The notes beneath the pieces were generated by a model. The model saw nothing but the letters and a program-made list of their open reading frames with translations. It was not told the DNA's origin and did no database searches. The translations under genes and the position numbers were made by a program. Source: Whitmania pigra (Eukaryota; Annelida; Clitellata; Hirudinida; Haemopidae). From it: 64,000 nucleotides of DNA. Shown piece after piece: positions 19,490 through 38,937 of this stretch; position 1 is the first letter of the stretch; every line of letters begins with the position of its first letter. The stretch covers positions 2,920,001 through 2,984,000 of the forward strand of contig JAJTWR010000314.1 of assembly GCA_021613335.1 (NCBI GenBank). The letters are read 5' to 3'.

Positions 19490-22400
19490 ATGATGATTTC
19501 GAGATTCTTGATCTCCTGTTTTGTCGCGGTCTCATTCTTCCTGACGCTCAATGACTGCCAAAGAACTTACCAGAGGAGCTGTGAATGCGAGAAAACTGTA
19601 GACGGAAAGTGCGCCTACACCCTCGTTCTGCCCGTGGATACTGGTGGAAATTCAGGATCCAATTGCAACGGGGGGTGCTTAACCACGTCCAATGATTCGA
19701 CCTCTAAAATCAATAACAGTTTGAACAGTTTAGGCCGAAGCATCGATTCCATTCAAGTTTGGACAGGTGAGCAGGCAAAGATGATGGTTGTTCTCCAGAA
19801 CAGATTAGCATCACTGGAGCAGCATCAGAGCTTTGGAACTTCTGATTACTTGGAGTTGCGAAGAAACATTTCAGAGCAGGCTTCAAAACTGGAGAAACTG
19901 GAAAGAGACTTGGAGACTGTCAACGAAACAATGACTTCTTTCATTGCACAGGTTTCCACAATTTTAATCAGCTCTAATAGCAGTACAGGGTCTGGTAGCA
20001 CTCCCTCATATCGTGGCAATTGGTCTACTCCTACTAGTTCGTTCAACCAGTTTAATGCCACTAAGAAGGCGTCAAATGAAACCGAAACAACTTCTGGAAA
20101 AAGTCTTTTCTTTGTGACATCCTCAAACATTCAACAAAGAACAAACTTCAGTGACCCATACAACCTCAGTAACTACCAATTAACTACTTCATCTCAGGCA
20201 GGTCAAATAACCTCTCAGGTAGGTGACAACGCTAACTACATCTACACCTCGAAAGACCTAAGCAACAACAACAATGACAGCAATTTAGTCAGAAACTCAA
20301 CTAGTGGTAAAGAATATTTTAATCCAACTACTGTTTCACATTCTATTTATAACTTTACTTTGGATGGGTCAAACATGAAAAATGCCACAACCAACATATT
20401 GAGAGAAGCTACTGAAAATGACAGCATAATCTCGACAGGATCCACAACTACTCTGAGAATGTCTTGGAATAGCACAAATGGAATTGCCTCGGACAGCAAA
20501 ACTTCTCAGACCTCTCCTTCGGCGATACAGGTCAACTATACGGCATTGCAAAATTTCACTGGTAACTTCACGACCTATCTCTACAACAACAGTAACTTCG
20601 GAAACATCAGCAACAACTATAATTTTACAGCGGATTCAACTTCCAAGGTGTACCAAACAACTCACTCTAATAGCAAGGTCATGGATAACGCAATACTAAC
20701 CAGCGGAGGACCTCAACATCCTTACAACGATTACAACAGTACTTTGTCTACTGAAACGATGAAAGCACAACAAGCCTTTCCCACAACTTCTGCAAGTATT
20801 CGCGAAGCAAACATGAGTTTCAATGAAACTAAAAAATCTGAAACACCGACTACTGACAAACAAACAACAGTTTCACAACAAAACTCAACAACACTAAGAA
20901 ATCTGGAAGGTCATCAAAACAACTCGAATGGAAATGATTCCTTGCACTGGACGACTCATCTGTCCTCTCGCACAACTACTCAACATTACAACCATTATAA
21001 TGGAAGTAATCAAAATGTGACAACTTTGAACGTCGCGTCAACTGACAAATGGAATTCCTCTGAAGGAAATTTGTCAGCAACAACAAATTTGAAAAACAAC
21101 GACACCCTGCATTCATCTGCGACAACAGGACGTAGTATCTTCACTGAACCCCTCAATGTGACCAATCGAGGTCAATTTGTGACTAATGGACCAATCACTG
21201 GCGAATTGCCTCCCGTTTGGAGAATGGGTAACGAATCATCGACTGCTGGTCAGGCACCTTGGAAGACCAACAGCCAATCAGATAGTTGGAATAACTACAG
21301 TCAAACTGGACAACAAAACGTTTTTACCACTCATCCAGGCAACCACATTTCCTCTCCAGTCATCATCGGGAACAACTCATCTGAACATTCGAAGGAACCA
21401 CCAAATGAAAGCATGACGACTCAATTTCCAAACCCCATCATCACAAGCATTTTTGCTGGTTCCGGCAGCCTTTACACAGGAGTACGCCTCGGTTCAACCC
21501 AATCCACTTCAAACATTCCAATATTGATGAGGAGGAAAAGAGATCTGGCAAACATGAGATCCTCAATTTCTGACATTCCTTTTGATATTGCGGAGTCTCT
21601 CATCTCGAGGATTGCAGACCTCGAATCAAAACTGAAATCGTGGGAGGAACGTGGGCGTTACCTTTGTTCAAAGAAGGGCTTGCTACTGACCAATAAGAAG
21701 GGATCTAACGTGGTTTCAAGAATAACTTTAAGCCCAGGAGTGAAAAAAGATGACCAAACCCCACAGTTAAACGGATGGTGTATCGGTCAGCTTACCAACC
21801 CAATTTTGTCAATAATCTCTTCGAAACTCAATTTCGCTTTATCTAGCACAACCTTCGATAACCAAATATTTTCTAATTGTTTTAATATTTGGTACATTTT
21901 ACCTTCAGATGTAAACTTTAAATTTTCCTTTAAATAGACTTTGAGAGCATTGGTCGTTGGATACAAGTGGATTTCACTGAGGAGCAGAAGATTTATGCAT
22001 TGATGATCAAAGTCAAGTCTCGTTCGAGGGGTTTCTTCTACGTTTCCTATGGAGATGAACAGGTGTGGAGTGTTTATGCGAGTCCCGAAGGAGTCACTCA
22101 GGTGAAATGTTACCTTTTATTGGTTGCTAATGACGACGTCGACGATTACTACGACTTCGATAGCAATAAACCGACGAAGATAGTGATTAACATAACTATT
22201 AGTAAGTCGAAACACGCTGGCGTAAACAAATTGATAAAAATGACGACTCTGCTTTATTGCCATTTAACTAGAGGTCCATACAGGTGAAACGATCCAGGTA
22301 AACATAATTAGTAAGAAGCAGGTAGCAAATCTATCATTTCATTCGTGCCAACATCATCCCTTACGGCATCGTTCAGTTCAACTGTAACTAATTAACACAG

Positions 22401-25400
22401 GATTATTGTACAATAATATATTTAAATACAATTTTAAAAAATGTGCACAAAAATAAATGTAAATAAGTAAATACATTTTGCTTTTATATCTTGATATTAG
22501 TAGCAGGTAGCAGACAATGTAAAATCTTTATGTGACAGTTATGTAATAACACGATATAGCGATAGAGCGATAGTCTTTGGCAATGAGCTTAAGTTCACAT
22601 TTGCTACATTCACTGATGTTTGAAACTGTCACTAAATTAAGCACGAGTTTTTTTAATCTAAGAAATTGAAAGTGAAATTACATGCTCAACTTTCTTTTAT
22701 TCACAACTACGGAAGCATTTTGATGATCCACAAAAGTCAATTGATATCTATTACCTATCCACACAAACTTCTAAACCATCGAGCGGACAATTCTTCGAAG
22801 ATTCAGTGATCCATTTGATGCCACATTCCAGGTGGAAAAAGTGAGAACAAGGAAGAGTCACCTTCTCCTGGCCAACTTCGAAATGTTCCTGACAGATTGA
22901 ACAGACTATGTCCAAGGTCTGCTCATTCAATGTTGGAAGTGAATCTTTTTGATGATTGGTCTCACGAGGGATCAAGTCTGGGAGTGGTAACTTGGTAGGA
23001 TGAGTATTGTTCGGCCCTAAGGCAGCAGACTGACATGCTTTTGAGTCGTTGTTGTCTTGTTCAACCAAAGCTGAACATTTGTTCTTTAGGCTTTCAACAA
23101 ATTCCTCTGTGTACGTGCTCTCCAGCATGCAACTGGAACATTCTTGGACCCTAGAATCGGTTATGACGGCTTTTGCTCGAGTGGTAGTCGTAGTTATTGT
23201 GATGGTTGTTATGGTGGGTGATGGAAATGCAACGTGGTCAATTTCTGTTGAAACACCATCACTAGATGAAGAATCGGTTTGATTGTTGCTAGGCTTTTCC
23301 TTTTGGGTATCTACGTCACAGCTTTTTACATCCAAATTATAATTTGAATCGACATTTTCATCTTTTGGACAATTCCTATCCGATGAAGATTCAGTTAAAA
23401 GACGACCATCCTTAAGGCTCACCGAACTCACTGGCAAGAGGTCAACCACTGACCTAGGAAGACATTTCCTCTCCAAAGAATCGTCCAGCATCAGCAACAT
23501 TTCATAGTCTTCTGGAGTTAAATCACGACTCTGAAGGTCGATCAGCATGGAGGCAAGATCGACCGGAAGTTCACCACTGATAGTCTGAGCATCGACAACG
23601 AAATTTATAAGGTTTGAACTACCGTTAGAATCGCCATTATTATCGACGCCTTTGCTCTCTGATCCACACTGTACCTCCACATCTGTCTTTCCTTTTTTCT
23701 TTCGTTTCTCGGCGCTCTTTAGGCACACTTGAAGATGTTTGCGAAAGGTTTTTCCCATCTCCCATATGCTGAGTTTAGGCTTCAGGTGCAGTCGAATCTT
23801 CGGAAATTTTCCCGAACTGGCTGGGCGCAGTTTGCGGTTCAATTTTCTTCCCAATTCAATCTTTTCGTAGTCGACCCCGAAAGATGGCTTCTTTGATTCC
23901 AGGTGACATTCACGGTCCTCGTTGGAATCTTTTTTCGTGACATCTGGCGAACGAATTGCAAATTTTAAATTTTAGACAAGCCATCTGTGGAATATTAATA
24001 AAATATATGTGACAAAATTCGCGACATTACGTGATTTTGGTAACATTTACAAATAATTATTTGACGACGTGATACATGTAAATAGTTATAATCAAACAGT
24101 TTTGAAATGGAATTTTAAATGCAAACATCATTGAGAAATGATACCTTTGGCATCTTTGTCACCGACTTCATCACCATCATCACCAACACCTTGGCTTTTT
24201 GGCGTGGAAACCATTCTGAACTTGAAACAATCGGCAGCCAAAAAATCCCTCCAAACGGATTTTCTGATTCGAAATTTGTTCCTGACTTTCTTCGTTCTCC
24301 TCCTGCTCATGATTGGTTCAACTGCAGGCACTGAATCAATTGGTTGACTCTCAATCGGTGGCGTGTCAACAACAACCAGACTTGCTGTTGTTCCTTTGTC
24401 TTCGAGTTGGGGAGAATGGGGAATGGTTTGGAAAATCTTCTGAGGAACTGCTGTATTTTCTAATGGAAGTGCTTTGGCGAGAGATTCGTCGCTTCCATAT
24501 CCTTTGTCGTCGTCATCTGAAATCTTTTCCTCGAATCTTTCATCCAGTGTAACCATAGCTCCTCTCGAGACTCAAACACAAAGGATTCCTTTGTTTACTT
24601 TTCTCTACTTTACGAATTAAGAATCAAGTTGAAACTTTATAGCTACAAATAAATGAAAATGTATTACAAAAAGTAAATAAATTTATCTCTTTTGCGATTT
24701 ATGTAATATTTATTCGTAAACAAAGACGATATGTTATCTCGAAACAGCTGATCGCTTAAGCTATCTGCTATTTATGCATGCAAACGTTGACCTAAATATT
24801 TTACCATCTTTTGCGCCATTCGAAGCCGAATTGCGCTACATTTTGCAAGGTGTTGCGCAATTGTTTTTCTTCTGCAACGAAGCTCGCTATTGGCTGCTGG
24901 TTTGTAATCTCCGATGCCATTGATCCGAAAGAGAACAGCCTTTATGATAATGATTCTAATTTTAGCTTTTTCTAAGTGTTTACATTTGAACGCACGAATA
25001 CAGATTTTGTTTTTAATTTTGAGGATGCAGCGCAGAAACTTCGTTCTTCAAAAACCTTTCAATTATCTTCCAAGTTTTGTTTTTGTTCTCAAATTATTTT
25101 ATAATAAATTTATCTAAAAGTTTTAGTCCATGCCATATTTTGACTTTTTTTACATGAAAATGAAAAATGTTGATTAATTAAATAATGGCTACACACGAGG
25201 TTAAATTAAATAAAGTATATCGTAAGTAAACGATGAATTTCATCAACTGACGATTTCGTTGTACTAAGATTAAAAATAAGGTCAAGTGGTTTGAATTTCA
25301 TTTAAAATGAATTCTCTTTTTTTCGATAAATATAAAACGTTTAAATAATAAAACTTATTACAATGATTTGTAGATATTCTCATCTTCAAGCAAAGATTCT

Positions 25401-25538
25401 GAAACCAACCTTTACGAGCAAATAGAATTTTGGCAGCCAATCACTGCAAGATCGATTAGAATTCATCCAATCATAGACAAGGACTCAGGTCACGGAACCC
25501 TGTGTTTCTCTTTGGATGTCCTTGGCTGCATGGATTAA
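19490..25538 (+). CDS. Secreted mucin-like protein with C-terminal F5/8 type C (discoidin) domain
   Basis: Three coding exons: 19490-21785, 21938-22101 and 25374-25538, with phases 1 and 0, giving 874 aa. Residues 1-24 form a signal peptide. A short Cys cluster follows (CECEKTVDGKCAYTLVLPVD), resembling the start of angiopoietin-type proteins, then a predicted coiled coil (about residues 75-160). About 500 residues of Ser/Thr/Asn-rich sequence with dozens of N-x-S/T sequons follow. RRKRD near residue 685 is a candidate furin site, and a second short helix comes just before the last domain. The C-terminal 145 residues fit a discoidin fold: opening Cys in RYLCSKKG, NGWCIDFES, IGRWIQVDF, then ITARSIRIHP and the closing LGC. 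The last domain is split over all three exons. The large last intron hosts an antisense RING gene. I know no named ortholog; matrix or cell-surface binding is inferred from the domain. Confidence 0.85.
22751..24556 (-). CDS. RING-H2 finger protein nested in an intron
   Basis: Two exons on the minus strand: 24556-24145 and 23943-22751, joined in phase 1 to 534 aa. The start is the ATG opening MVTLDERFEEK. The N-terminal part is acidic, with basic stretches such as SRRRTKKVRNKFR. The middle is Ser/Thr-rich and disordered. The last 51 residues form a RING-H2 domain: C485-x2-C488, C503-x-H505, H508-x2-C511, C523 and D526 in NCPLDG, where the eighth zinc ligand is Asp instead of Cys. The family acts as E3 ubiquitin ligases. 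Substrate and location cannot be told; no membrane segment is seen. A poly(A) signal AATAAA on the minus strand lies at 22701-22696, 50 nt past the stop. The gene lies wholly within the last intron of the discoidin gene, in antisense. Confidence 0.85.
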
Positions 25539-26402
25539 TACCACTTCATTAAAGATGGAGTTTCATACTTGAAAACGATATGTAAAGGAACTTGTTTTTG
25601 ATTTTTAATGTAGTTTGTAGAAGTGTGAAGATAACAACTTTTATTATCATAACAACATGACCAATTCCTAGGAGGGCACCTTCACATAACTGCATTTACA
25701 AAGCAATCTGTAAAACATTGCACAATTTCGTAACATTAAAAATATCAGTGTTTCGTTCTGAAATCGTCTGAATGTAAAATGTTAATGTCTGTTTTTTTAT
25801 TATAAGACATAAACCATTATTTATTAAAAGATTAGATTTCAATTTGTTGTAATTTTGCAAAATAAAGAGTCAATAAAGGGAAAACTAAATACTCCAATCA
25901 TTAAATATATTTAAAAACCAAGTTAAATGAAGCGGAAAGAAAATTTTTTAAAAGCACGATTATTTGGATAAAATTTGTTCAAATGTTGAAAATAACTCTA
26001 TAACTCAATAGGTGAGTTAGTGGAGACCTTTGATGGAAGTTATACTTTCACCACCCTATTGGGTTGTTCGTCCTCTTGCATTGCACAATTTCGTAACATT
26101 AAAAAAATCATGTCAGTGTTGGTTCTGAAATCGTCTGAATTTAAAGTTTTAATGACTGTTTTTTTTTTATTATGAAACATAAACCCTTATTTATTATAAG
26201 ATTAGATTTCAATTTGTTGCTATTTTTCAAAATAAATAGTTCAAAGTAAAACGAAATACCACAATCATTAAATATATTTAAGAACCAAGATAAATAGATC
26301 AGAAAGCAAAAAATTTAAAAGCACATTATTTGTTCAAAAATTGAAAATAACTCTATAACTCAATAGGTGGGTTAGTGGAGACCTTTGATGGAAGTTATAC
26401 TT
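25539..26402. other. Convergent 3' region of discoidin and ACE genes
   Basis: The 3' UTRs of the two tail-to-tail genes. AATAAA on the plus strand at 25861-25866 could end the discoidin transcript. AATAAA on the minus strand at 26195-26190 could end ACE. The region is mostly the tandem duplication 25716-26436. Confidence 0.7.
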
Positions 26403-32216
<5,814 letters not shown>

Positions 32217-32247
32217 TTCCTCAAACTGCAAATCCTTTTTAGAATCT

Positions 32248-33056
32248 GGAAAATAATGATTTTAAGAATGAACTAATTTATTCTCAATATATTAACATTA
32301 TAAATTGAATGTAAGTGTTTTATTATCAACAAAGCCGGAAAAAAATAACTATTTCCTGGAATAACTTAAATTTAAAAAAAATCAAATTAGAATCAAATTG
32401 ATTTTACAAGAAACCGATTTTTAACAGTTTTACTAAGAAATTAGCTCTCATTGTAAATGTTTTATTTAAAAAAAAAAAACATAGGCAACACTCCATCAAG
32501 ACATCTGGTTAAACAAAGGACACATATTTCACCATGAAATGTTGTGAATCACCAATGAAACGCTTGTTTTACCAATCTGATCCTTTTTTTAGGCTCGTTT
32601 ATAGTTTTCACTTTTTTTTTTAAATAAGCGACTGTTGAAATAATGGAAATAACATAGTTAAAAAAATAACCTTGCAAAATTTAAAAATTCCGCAAAAGCA
32701 AATATCTCTCGCTCCTTTGTCCGCATTAGTCCGCTTTTGAAGAATCCCCCTCCACTTGCGGACGTCTTGGTTGGTGATGACCCCCTATTCCAATGTAATC
32801 ATTCTGTCCAAGAATTACACCACTCCCCGACGAATCTAAGTTTGTTTGTGCGGTGATCTTTAGAAGAGATTCTTAGCGACAGAATTGTGTAGGATTTTGA
32901 TATGGAAATGCGGAGGATTACAAGCTGCTTTAGCGGTCAGTGATTACGATGAGGACACTGTTTTTATTTAACAATACTTTTGAATTAGTTTTGTCTTGTG
33001 GTGACCGAATTGACGTTACAGCTTGGATTTTTATTTTTAATTTTAACTTTTGAATT
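32248..33056. other. Upstream region of ACE
   Basis: Minus-strand acceptor sequence TTTTCCAG ends at 32248, so an untranslated leader exon further upstream is likely. A GC-richer stretch around 32730-32860 may be that promoter or exon. I cannot assign it. Confidence 0.4.
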
Positions 33057-33387
<331 letters not shown>

Positions 33388-33389
<2 letters not shown>

Positions 33390-36300
33390 ATTGGTCAAAT
33401 TGTTAACAATTAAATAATTTCAATTCTTATTAGCATGAAATACTATGCGTCTACCGCCTACGTCTCACTACTTGTGCTTGGTGGTCAGTTTTTGAAATAA
33501 AATAAAATAAATAACATCAGTAATTATGACGAACGTGTTGACAGTTTCAACGACAGTTGAGGTCTCTAATTGTGTTTAATTGATTTAATTGATAGCTGAT
33601 TGCAAATAAATCATTTATGACGTTTATCGAATGTTTTGATGACAAACAATCTTTTGTTTGTAAGAAATTTGTGACCTTTGTCGATAACAGTTTAGAAGAA
33701 AATTGATAGTTGGATGATTACGTAAACATAATTAGATTGGTTTAAACTGTAATGCATAAATATAAGCATTGAGAACAGATGTAAATATCTTGTGATGATG
33801 TATATCATCAATGCCGTCATTACCATTCAAAATGTTATAGCTGCGCCGTAATATCAAATTTGCACGAACAACAAATTTGTTTTCATAGAAAATAAGAATC
33901 TTTCATGCTCCATGTTCATTAAATGCTTTCCAATCATCATTATCACAATCGTCATTAGCTTCATCATAGTTTCCATCATCTAGCGATCACAGGCCTCATT
34001 ATCAGCATCACAATCAACTTCAGCACCAAAACTTCATCACCAAATCATGAAAACCGACATATATATCACATAACATCACTATCGTGGTTGGCAAGAAAAG
34101 TGATAGAAAAGGTTACTGTTCTAAATGACGCGCTTGAATGTTAACTCACGATTGCACCTGGTGCACGATCCTACAAAATGTCACGACAAGTCTTACCAAC
34201 TTATTAAAACTTATTACTCTACAAATTCTTGTTCAATTGTAAATTAGAATTTCATTTATTAATGAATTCATGTTATTAAAAATGTTACCTTTCAGATGGC
34301 TGTAGATTGTTTTCTTTCAGACTTTAATCTCTAAAAATTTCTTGCTGTTCTGAATTTCAAACATTACAGAAATTAAGCTCCACATCAACATACTAATGAT
34401 GATGACAATAACAAATCTAGAGCTAAAAACTCGAATAAGTATAATATTAGCGCTCCTTCTCAACAAGGATGCATAATAGGCACCAGAATTGCATAGTGTT
34501 GTTTGTTGTTGTTGTTAAAGCTACTGGTGATATTGTTAAATGCGACTGTTGTTAATCATGGCTGAATGTTATTATTCTTATTATTAGTGTTATTATAATT
34601 ACAATTGCTATTGTTATTACTGTTTGTCGAAAAACGAGTTGGCCTTAAAGGCTAGGTGCATAAATGCGAAAAAGAGCCTTATGTTGTCAACGTTTCTGTA
34701 CACGAACAGCAAGTGAATGGCTCTTACTTGGGATATAAACTTTATTACTATTACTACTACTACTACACTGCTACTATATGTGAATATTATTATCGCTAAC
34801 GCTAAAATTTATAAAATTAGTTTATCAAAGTTATTATTAATATTAATATCTCATAAATATTTGCATTATTTATTAATACTATGTTCTCACTACTTTTCAG
34901 GCCCGAACTAGTTAAGAAGTAAATATATAAACTATTTAACTAAATAAAATAAGTGTTGTTAAATAAGTCAAGACTTAAGTCACTGTACTAACCTGAACTG
35001 GCAATGAAGAACATCGAACTACCAATGGCGTTGTTTTTGAAGTTGTGCCGATGTCATTGATTGATGGGAAGCCTCAATGGGAAATTAAAAATCGAAGTTA
35101 AGGGAAGCAGACAAGCTGTTGCGGATGTTATCGATTAGTTAGTGTTTAATTGAAACGTTGTTCTACCATTTACACTCTCGATCAGATCTTCTGAATTTGC
35201 TCTTTTCAAATGAAATATTTATTAACTCTTAAAAATGTGTGTATTCAAATTGATCTTTGAACAAGAGTTTAAATTAGAAGCAGATTTCACGAAGTAAAAT
35301 TAAATTAGAAACAGATTTCACACAAAAAATTTCACGAAGTAATCACGGCTACCATCCCAGATGTCCCAGAAGGACTCGAAAAATTTTGGTAAAACTTGAA
35401 TTTGTTAGTTACGTTCTGGAGGCAGCTCTAGATTATGTGGACGGGAGTTGTTAGATAAGGAAAATTAACAGTTAAATAAAACTAGAGTTTGCGAGTGAAA
35501 CTTGACTGCAAATGAAGTTGTGAAATCCAGCACTAAATAATGTGAATTATGTTTGACGTCACCGTATATTGATTTGCGTCTTCAACTCCCACAATTGTTC
35601 GTTTCTTCTTTTTTACTTCAAAAGGCGATCTGAAATGGGAAAATGCTGAGAAACGTTTTTGAGACAATTTTGCCTATAAGCAGAATAATGACAATGAAAA
35701 GCAAAGACAGCACGATGGTAATTACATGAAATAAATGACTGAAATGAAAATTTCATTAAAAAAGCAATAAAGCTTACTGCAAGAAGTATGAAATGTTTTT
35801 TCAAATGAAGTAATCACATGATTTTTACGTTAGAATTGGTTAGGAGTTAGTGTGTATTAGAGAACCATTTATTACCAAGTAGACTTCCAAATCATCTTAG
35901 TTTTGCAAGGGACTCCAATCAAATAAACAAATAGACCAAGTAGACTTATTTAGTCTAATCCAGATATACCTCTGGAACGCAGATACTATAACTGCGATTG
36001 GAGAAGTTTTCTAAGTTTAACATTAGATAATATCCGCCGAGAGGTTTAAGTATGAGTAAGTTAAGGTATGATTAATGTAGATAATATAATGAACAATAAT
36101 TTATAAAAATTCAGCCAATATTATGCTCAATTAAATTATGCAACGATAAAGAATTTAAAAAAAACTAATGAAATACTATAACAGACAAATATTATTGAAT
36201 TGCTTTTAATACGATTATTAATTATTTTGAAATAAATGTCAACAGGTCACCTAAAAATATGACGGATGGTTGCATCTCCCTGGCCACTGAAAACAGGGCC

Positions 36301-37439
36301 CTCACCCTGTCACTGGGGATGTTAACCAACAGTCGGAGTAATTACCCCAACTGGTTACAGATTTGAACACATAATTAATGTCATAACTATTGTCCTAATA
36401 GACCCTCTTTAAAAACATTAATTTCAATTAATATAAAATATTTCAAATTTAAATTTTTACGGGTTCGCTTTACTAACTCACATAACGTTACCTACTGAGC
36501 AGAAATCTCACCATTAGGAAAACAATTGATTAATAGCTAAGATACTAATCTACTAGGATACCAGGATATCAACTTCGTCTCATAAACACGGGCGAACGTT
36601 TCTGTGGCAAGAAAGTAAAACAGGATTTCTAACTAGTCTGGCAATTGTAACTTTTGACCACTTGCAACAAATTCGAGGTACAGTCAATTACAGTTTAGAG
36701 TATAAGTTGCCGTCTGCGAACAACAGCTACCTACACTGGTAATTGGTTTTCCTTTGATAAAAGCATCAACTTCTATTGTGAAAGATTGCTTAAACCCCAT
36801 TGTGATGACAACTGCATCAAAGCTGAAAATGGGGACCCTTTGACTCAACACAAAAACTAAATTTTATGTTTTTGACTAGTTATTATATTTTGTAACTGAT
36901 TAAAAACAAAAACTGATATCATAAAAATGTTTATTTCACTTTAAACAATAACAACCCTAACAACCACCGTAATGAGGCTGTAACCAGAACACTGATCATT
37001 TGCACAAAGTTAAAATGCAAAGTAAATGATTTAGAAATGAACAATATAAATGATTTCATCAGAATTTAAACAAATTTTATCAAACACCAAACAGATAAAT
37101 CACCAAATTTACCAACTGTTACGCACTAAATGTAACACAATTATCACCATCATCAACAAGAATTCCATTACTAATCAGCCAAGGCTATATAGAAATGTGT
37201 AATAAAGTTTTACTACAAAGTGAACTTTAGGCCAGAGCAAGATTTTCTGAAATTATATATATAAATTAAATTATTTAACAAACAATTAAATTTGAGTACA
37301 TTTAACCTGAATGAATTAAATACAAATTCCTGATGCAAATATATTTTTAAAAATATTAATCCCTTAAAATATAATCTATCATTGTCATGCCAACATTTGT
37401 AATACAAATTGCCATGTTCAAAAGCCAGCCTGCTTGGCC
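33388..37439. other. Gene-poor interval
   Basis: No exon with a recognisable protein match. A segment at 36243-36366 is GC-richer (ACCTAAAAATATGACGGATG at its start) and may be a transposon relic. At 34625-34780 a sequence ending in ACTTTATTACTATTACTACT looks like a retroposon 3' end with a simple tail. Neither could be classified. Confidence 0.4.
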
Positions 37440-38022
37440 CTAAATGGTTGAATATATAAATGGTTGAGTATATAAATGGTTGAATATATAAATGGTTGAG
37501 TATATAAATGGTTGAATATATAAATGGTTGAATATATAAATGGTTGAGTATATAAATGGTTGAATATATAAATGGTTGAATATATAAATGGTTGAATATA
37601 TAAATGGTTGAATATATAAATGGTTGAATATATAAATGGTTGAATATATAAATGGTTGAATAAATAAATGGCTGCATAAATAAATGGTTGAATATATAAA
37701 TGGTTGATTATATAAATGGTTGAATATATAAATGGTTGAATATATAAATGGTTGAGTATATAAATGGTTGAATATATAAATGGTTGAATATATAAATGGT
37801 TGAATATATAAATGGTTGAATATATAAATGGTTGAATATATAAATGGTTGAATATATAAATGGTTGAATATATAAATGGTTGAATATATAAATGGTTGAA
37901 TATATAAATGGTTGAATATATAAATGGTTGAATATATAAATGGTTGATTATATAAATGGTTGAATATATAAATGGTTGATTATATAAATAGTTGAATATA
38001 AAAATGGTTGAATGAATAAAAA
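37440..38022. repeat. 16-bp minisatellite, about 36 copies
   Basis: Head-to-tail units of ATGGTTGAATATATAA, with few variants (GAGTATAT, GATTATAT, GAATAAAT, GCTGCATA). Because 16 is not a multiple of 3 and the unit lacks minus-strand stops, two minus-strand frames stay open for most of the array and repeat a 16-residue peptide. I regard these as chance frames. Confidence 0.95.
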
Positions 38023-38733
38023 TATGCCTTCGCATCCTGTTTGGGTACACAAAGCACTCAAATGATTAAATTTGTATCCAGTTGTATTTTGTTATATTTG
38101 TATTTGCACACACATGCATAATATGATAATTACTTCCATGCGAACTTTTGTTTTCTTGTTTTCCTGGATTTTTGAAACTTCCTTTTTTTTTCTGGTCAGG
38201 CTCATCTTCATCTTCTGCTCACAGGAAAATATTAATAATCAGGCAACAATTAATAAATTCGCTTGATATTAAATTAATAACTTTATTAAACTATAACTTA
38301 ATAACTACAAATTTTATTAAAATATTAAATATTAACATGAGTGTAGGCAATGGTCTTGTTACAAATGACCAACAAATAAACTACAACTATTTAAATATTA
38401 TTAAAGATGGTGATGTTAATGTGTACAACAATGAAGTCATTCAAAGTCATAATATTATCTCATTGGAATTATAAAACCATTGGATTACAGAACCGATCTT
38501 CAAAGGCATTCAATTTCAAGTGAAAAATTTGTTTACCACAAGATAATGGCTTTAGAAATTTTGGCTTGGAGACTGTATGGAAATTTGTTTGAGAGAATGA
38601 GTTTTGAGTTATTAAAAATAGTTTCTTAAAGAAATTCAAAAAAAATTCTATTGCCATCATTGACGGTCTAAGTGGAGAAATATCGAATTAGGCTCACAAA
38701 ATATGAATTTGAGCTGCAAATATTCCAACATAA

Positions 38734-38937
38734 GGCACCCCGTCATAATAGCCCGGCGACAAAATAGCCCCGTCAAAACATCACAATCAAAACATAAAAC
38801 TCATTTCATTTAATAAAATTTGAAATCAGTTATCGGTTAATGTCTTCAACTCATATAAATATTTTTTTTATAAAGATATATTGACGGGGATGTTTTGAAG
38901 GGGCTATTTTGTCGCTGGGCTATTTTGACGGGTCACC
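38734..38937. mobile_element. MITE with about 45-bp terminal inverted repeats
   Basis: The left end starts GGCACCCCGTCATAATAGCC. The right end in reverse complement starts GGTGACCCGTCAAAATAGCC. Both continue with GACAAAATAGCCCC and TCAAAACATC. The flanks carry the 10-bp direct repeat TCCAACATAA (38724-38733 and 38938-38947). The element is 204 bp with an AT-rich core and no coding capacity. The long inverted repeats and 9-10 bp duplication point to a Mutator-like family, but this is an inference. Confidence 0.88.

Noticed and set aside
37440..38022. CRISPR-like array
   Set aside because: Units are directly adjacent without spacers and the host is an animal genome.
37213..38050. 154- and 210-residue minus-strand proteins with a repeated HLYIQPFIYSTIY motif
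   Set aside because: Produced by the 16-bp minisatellite, which lacks minus-strand stops. No coding signal is seen outside the array.
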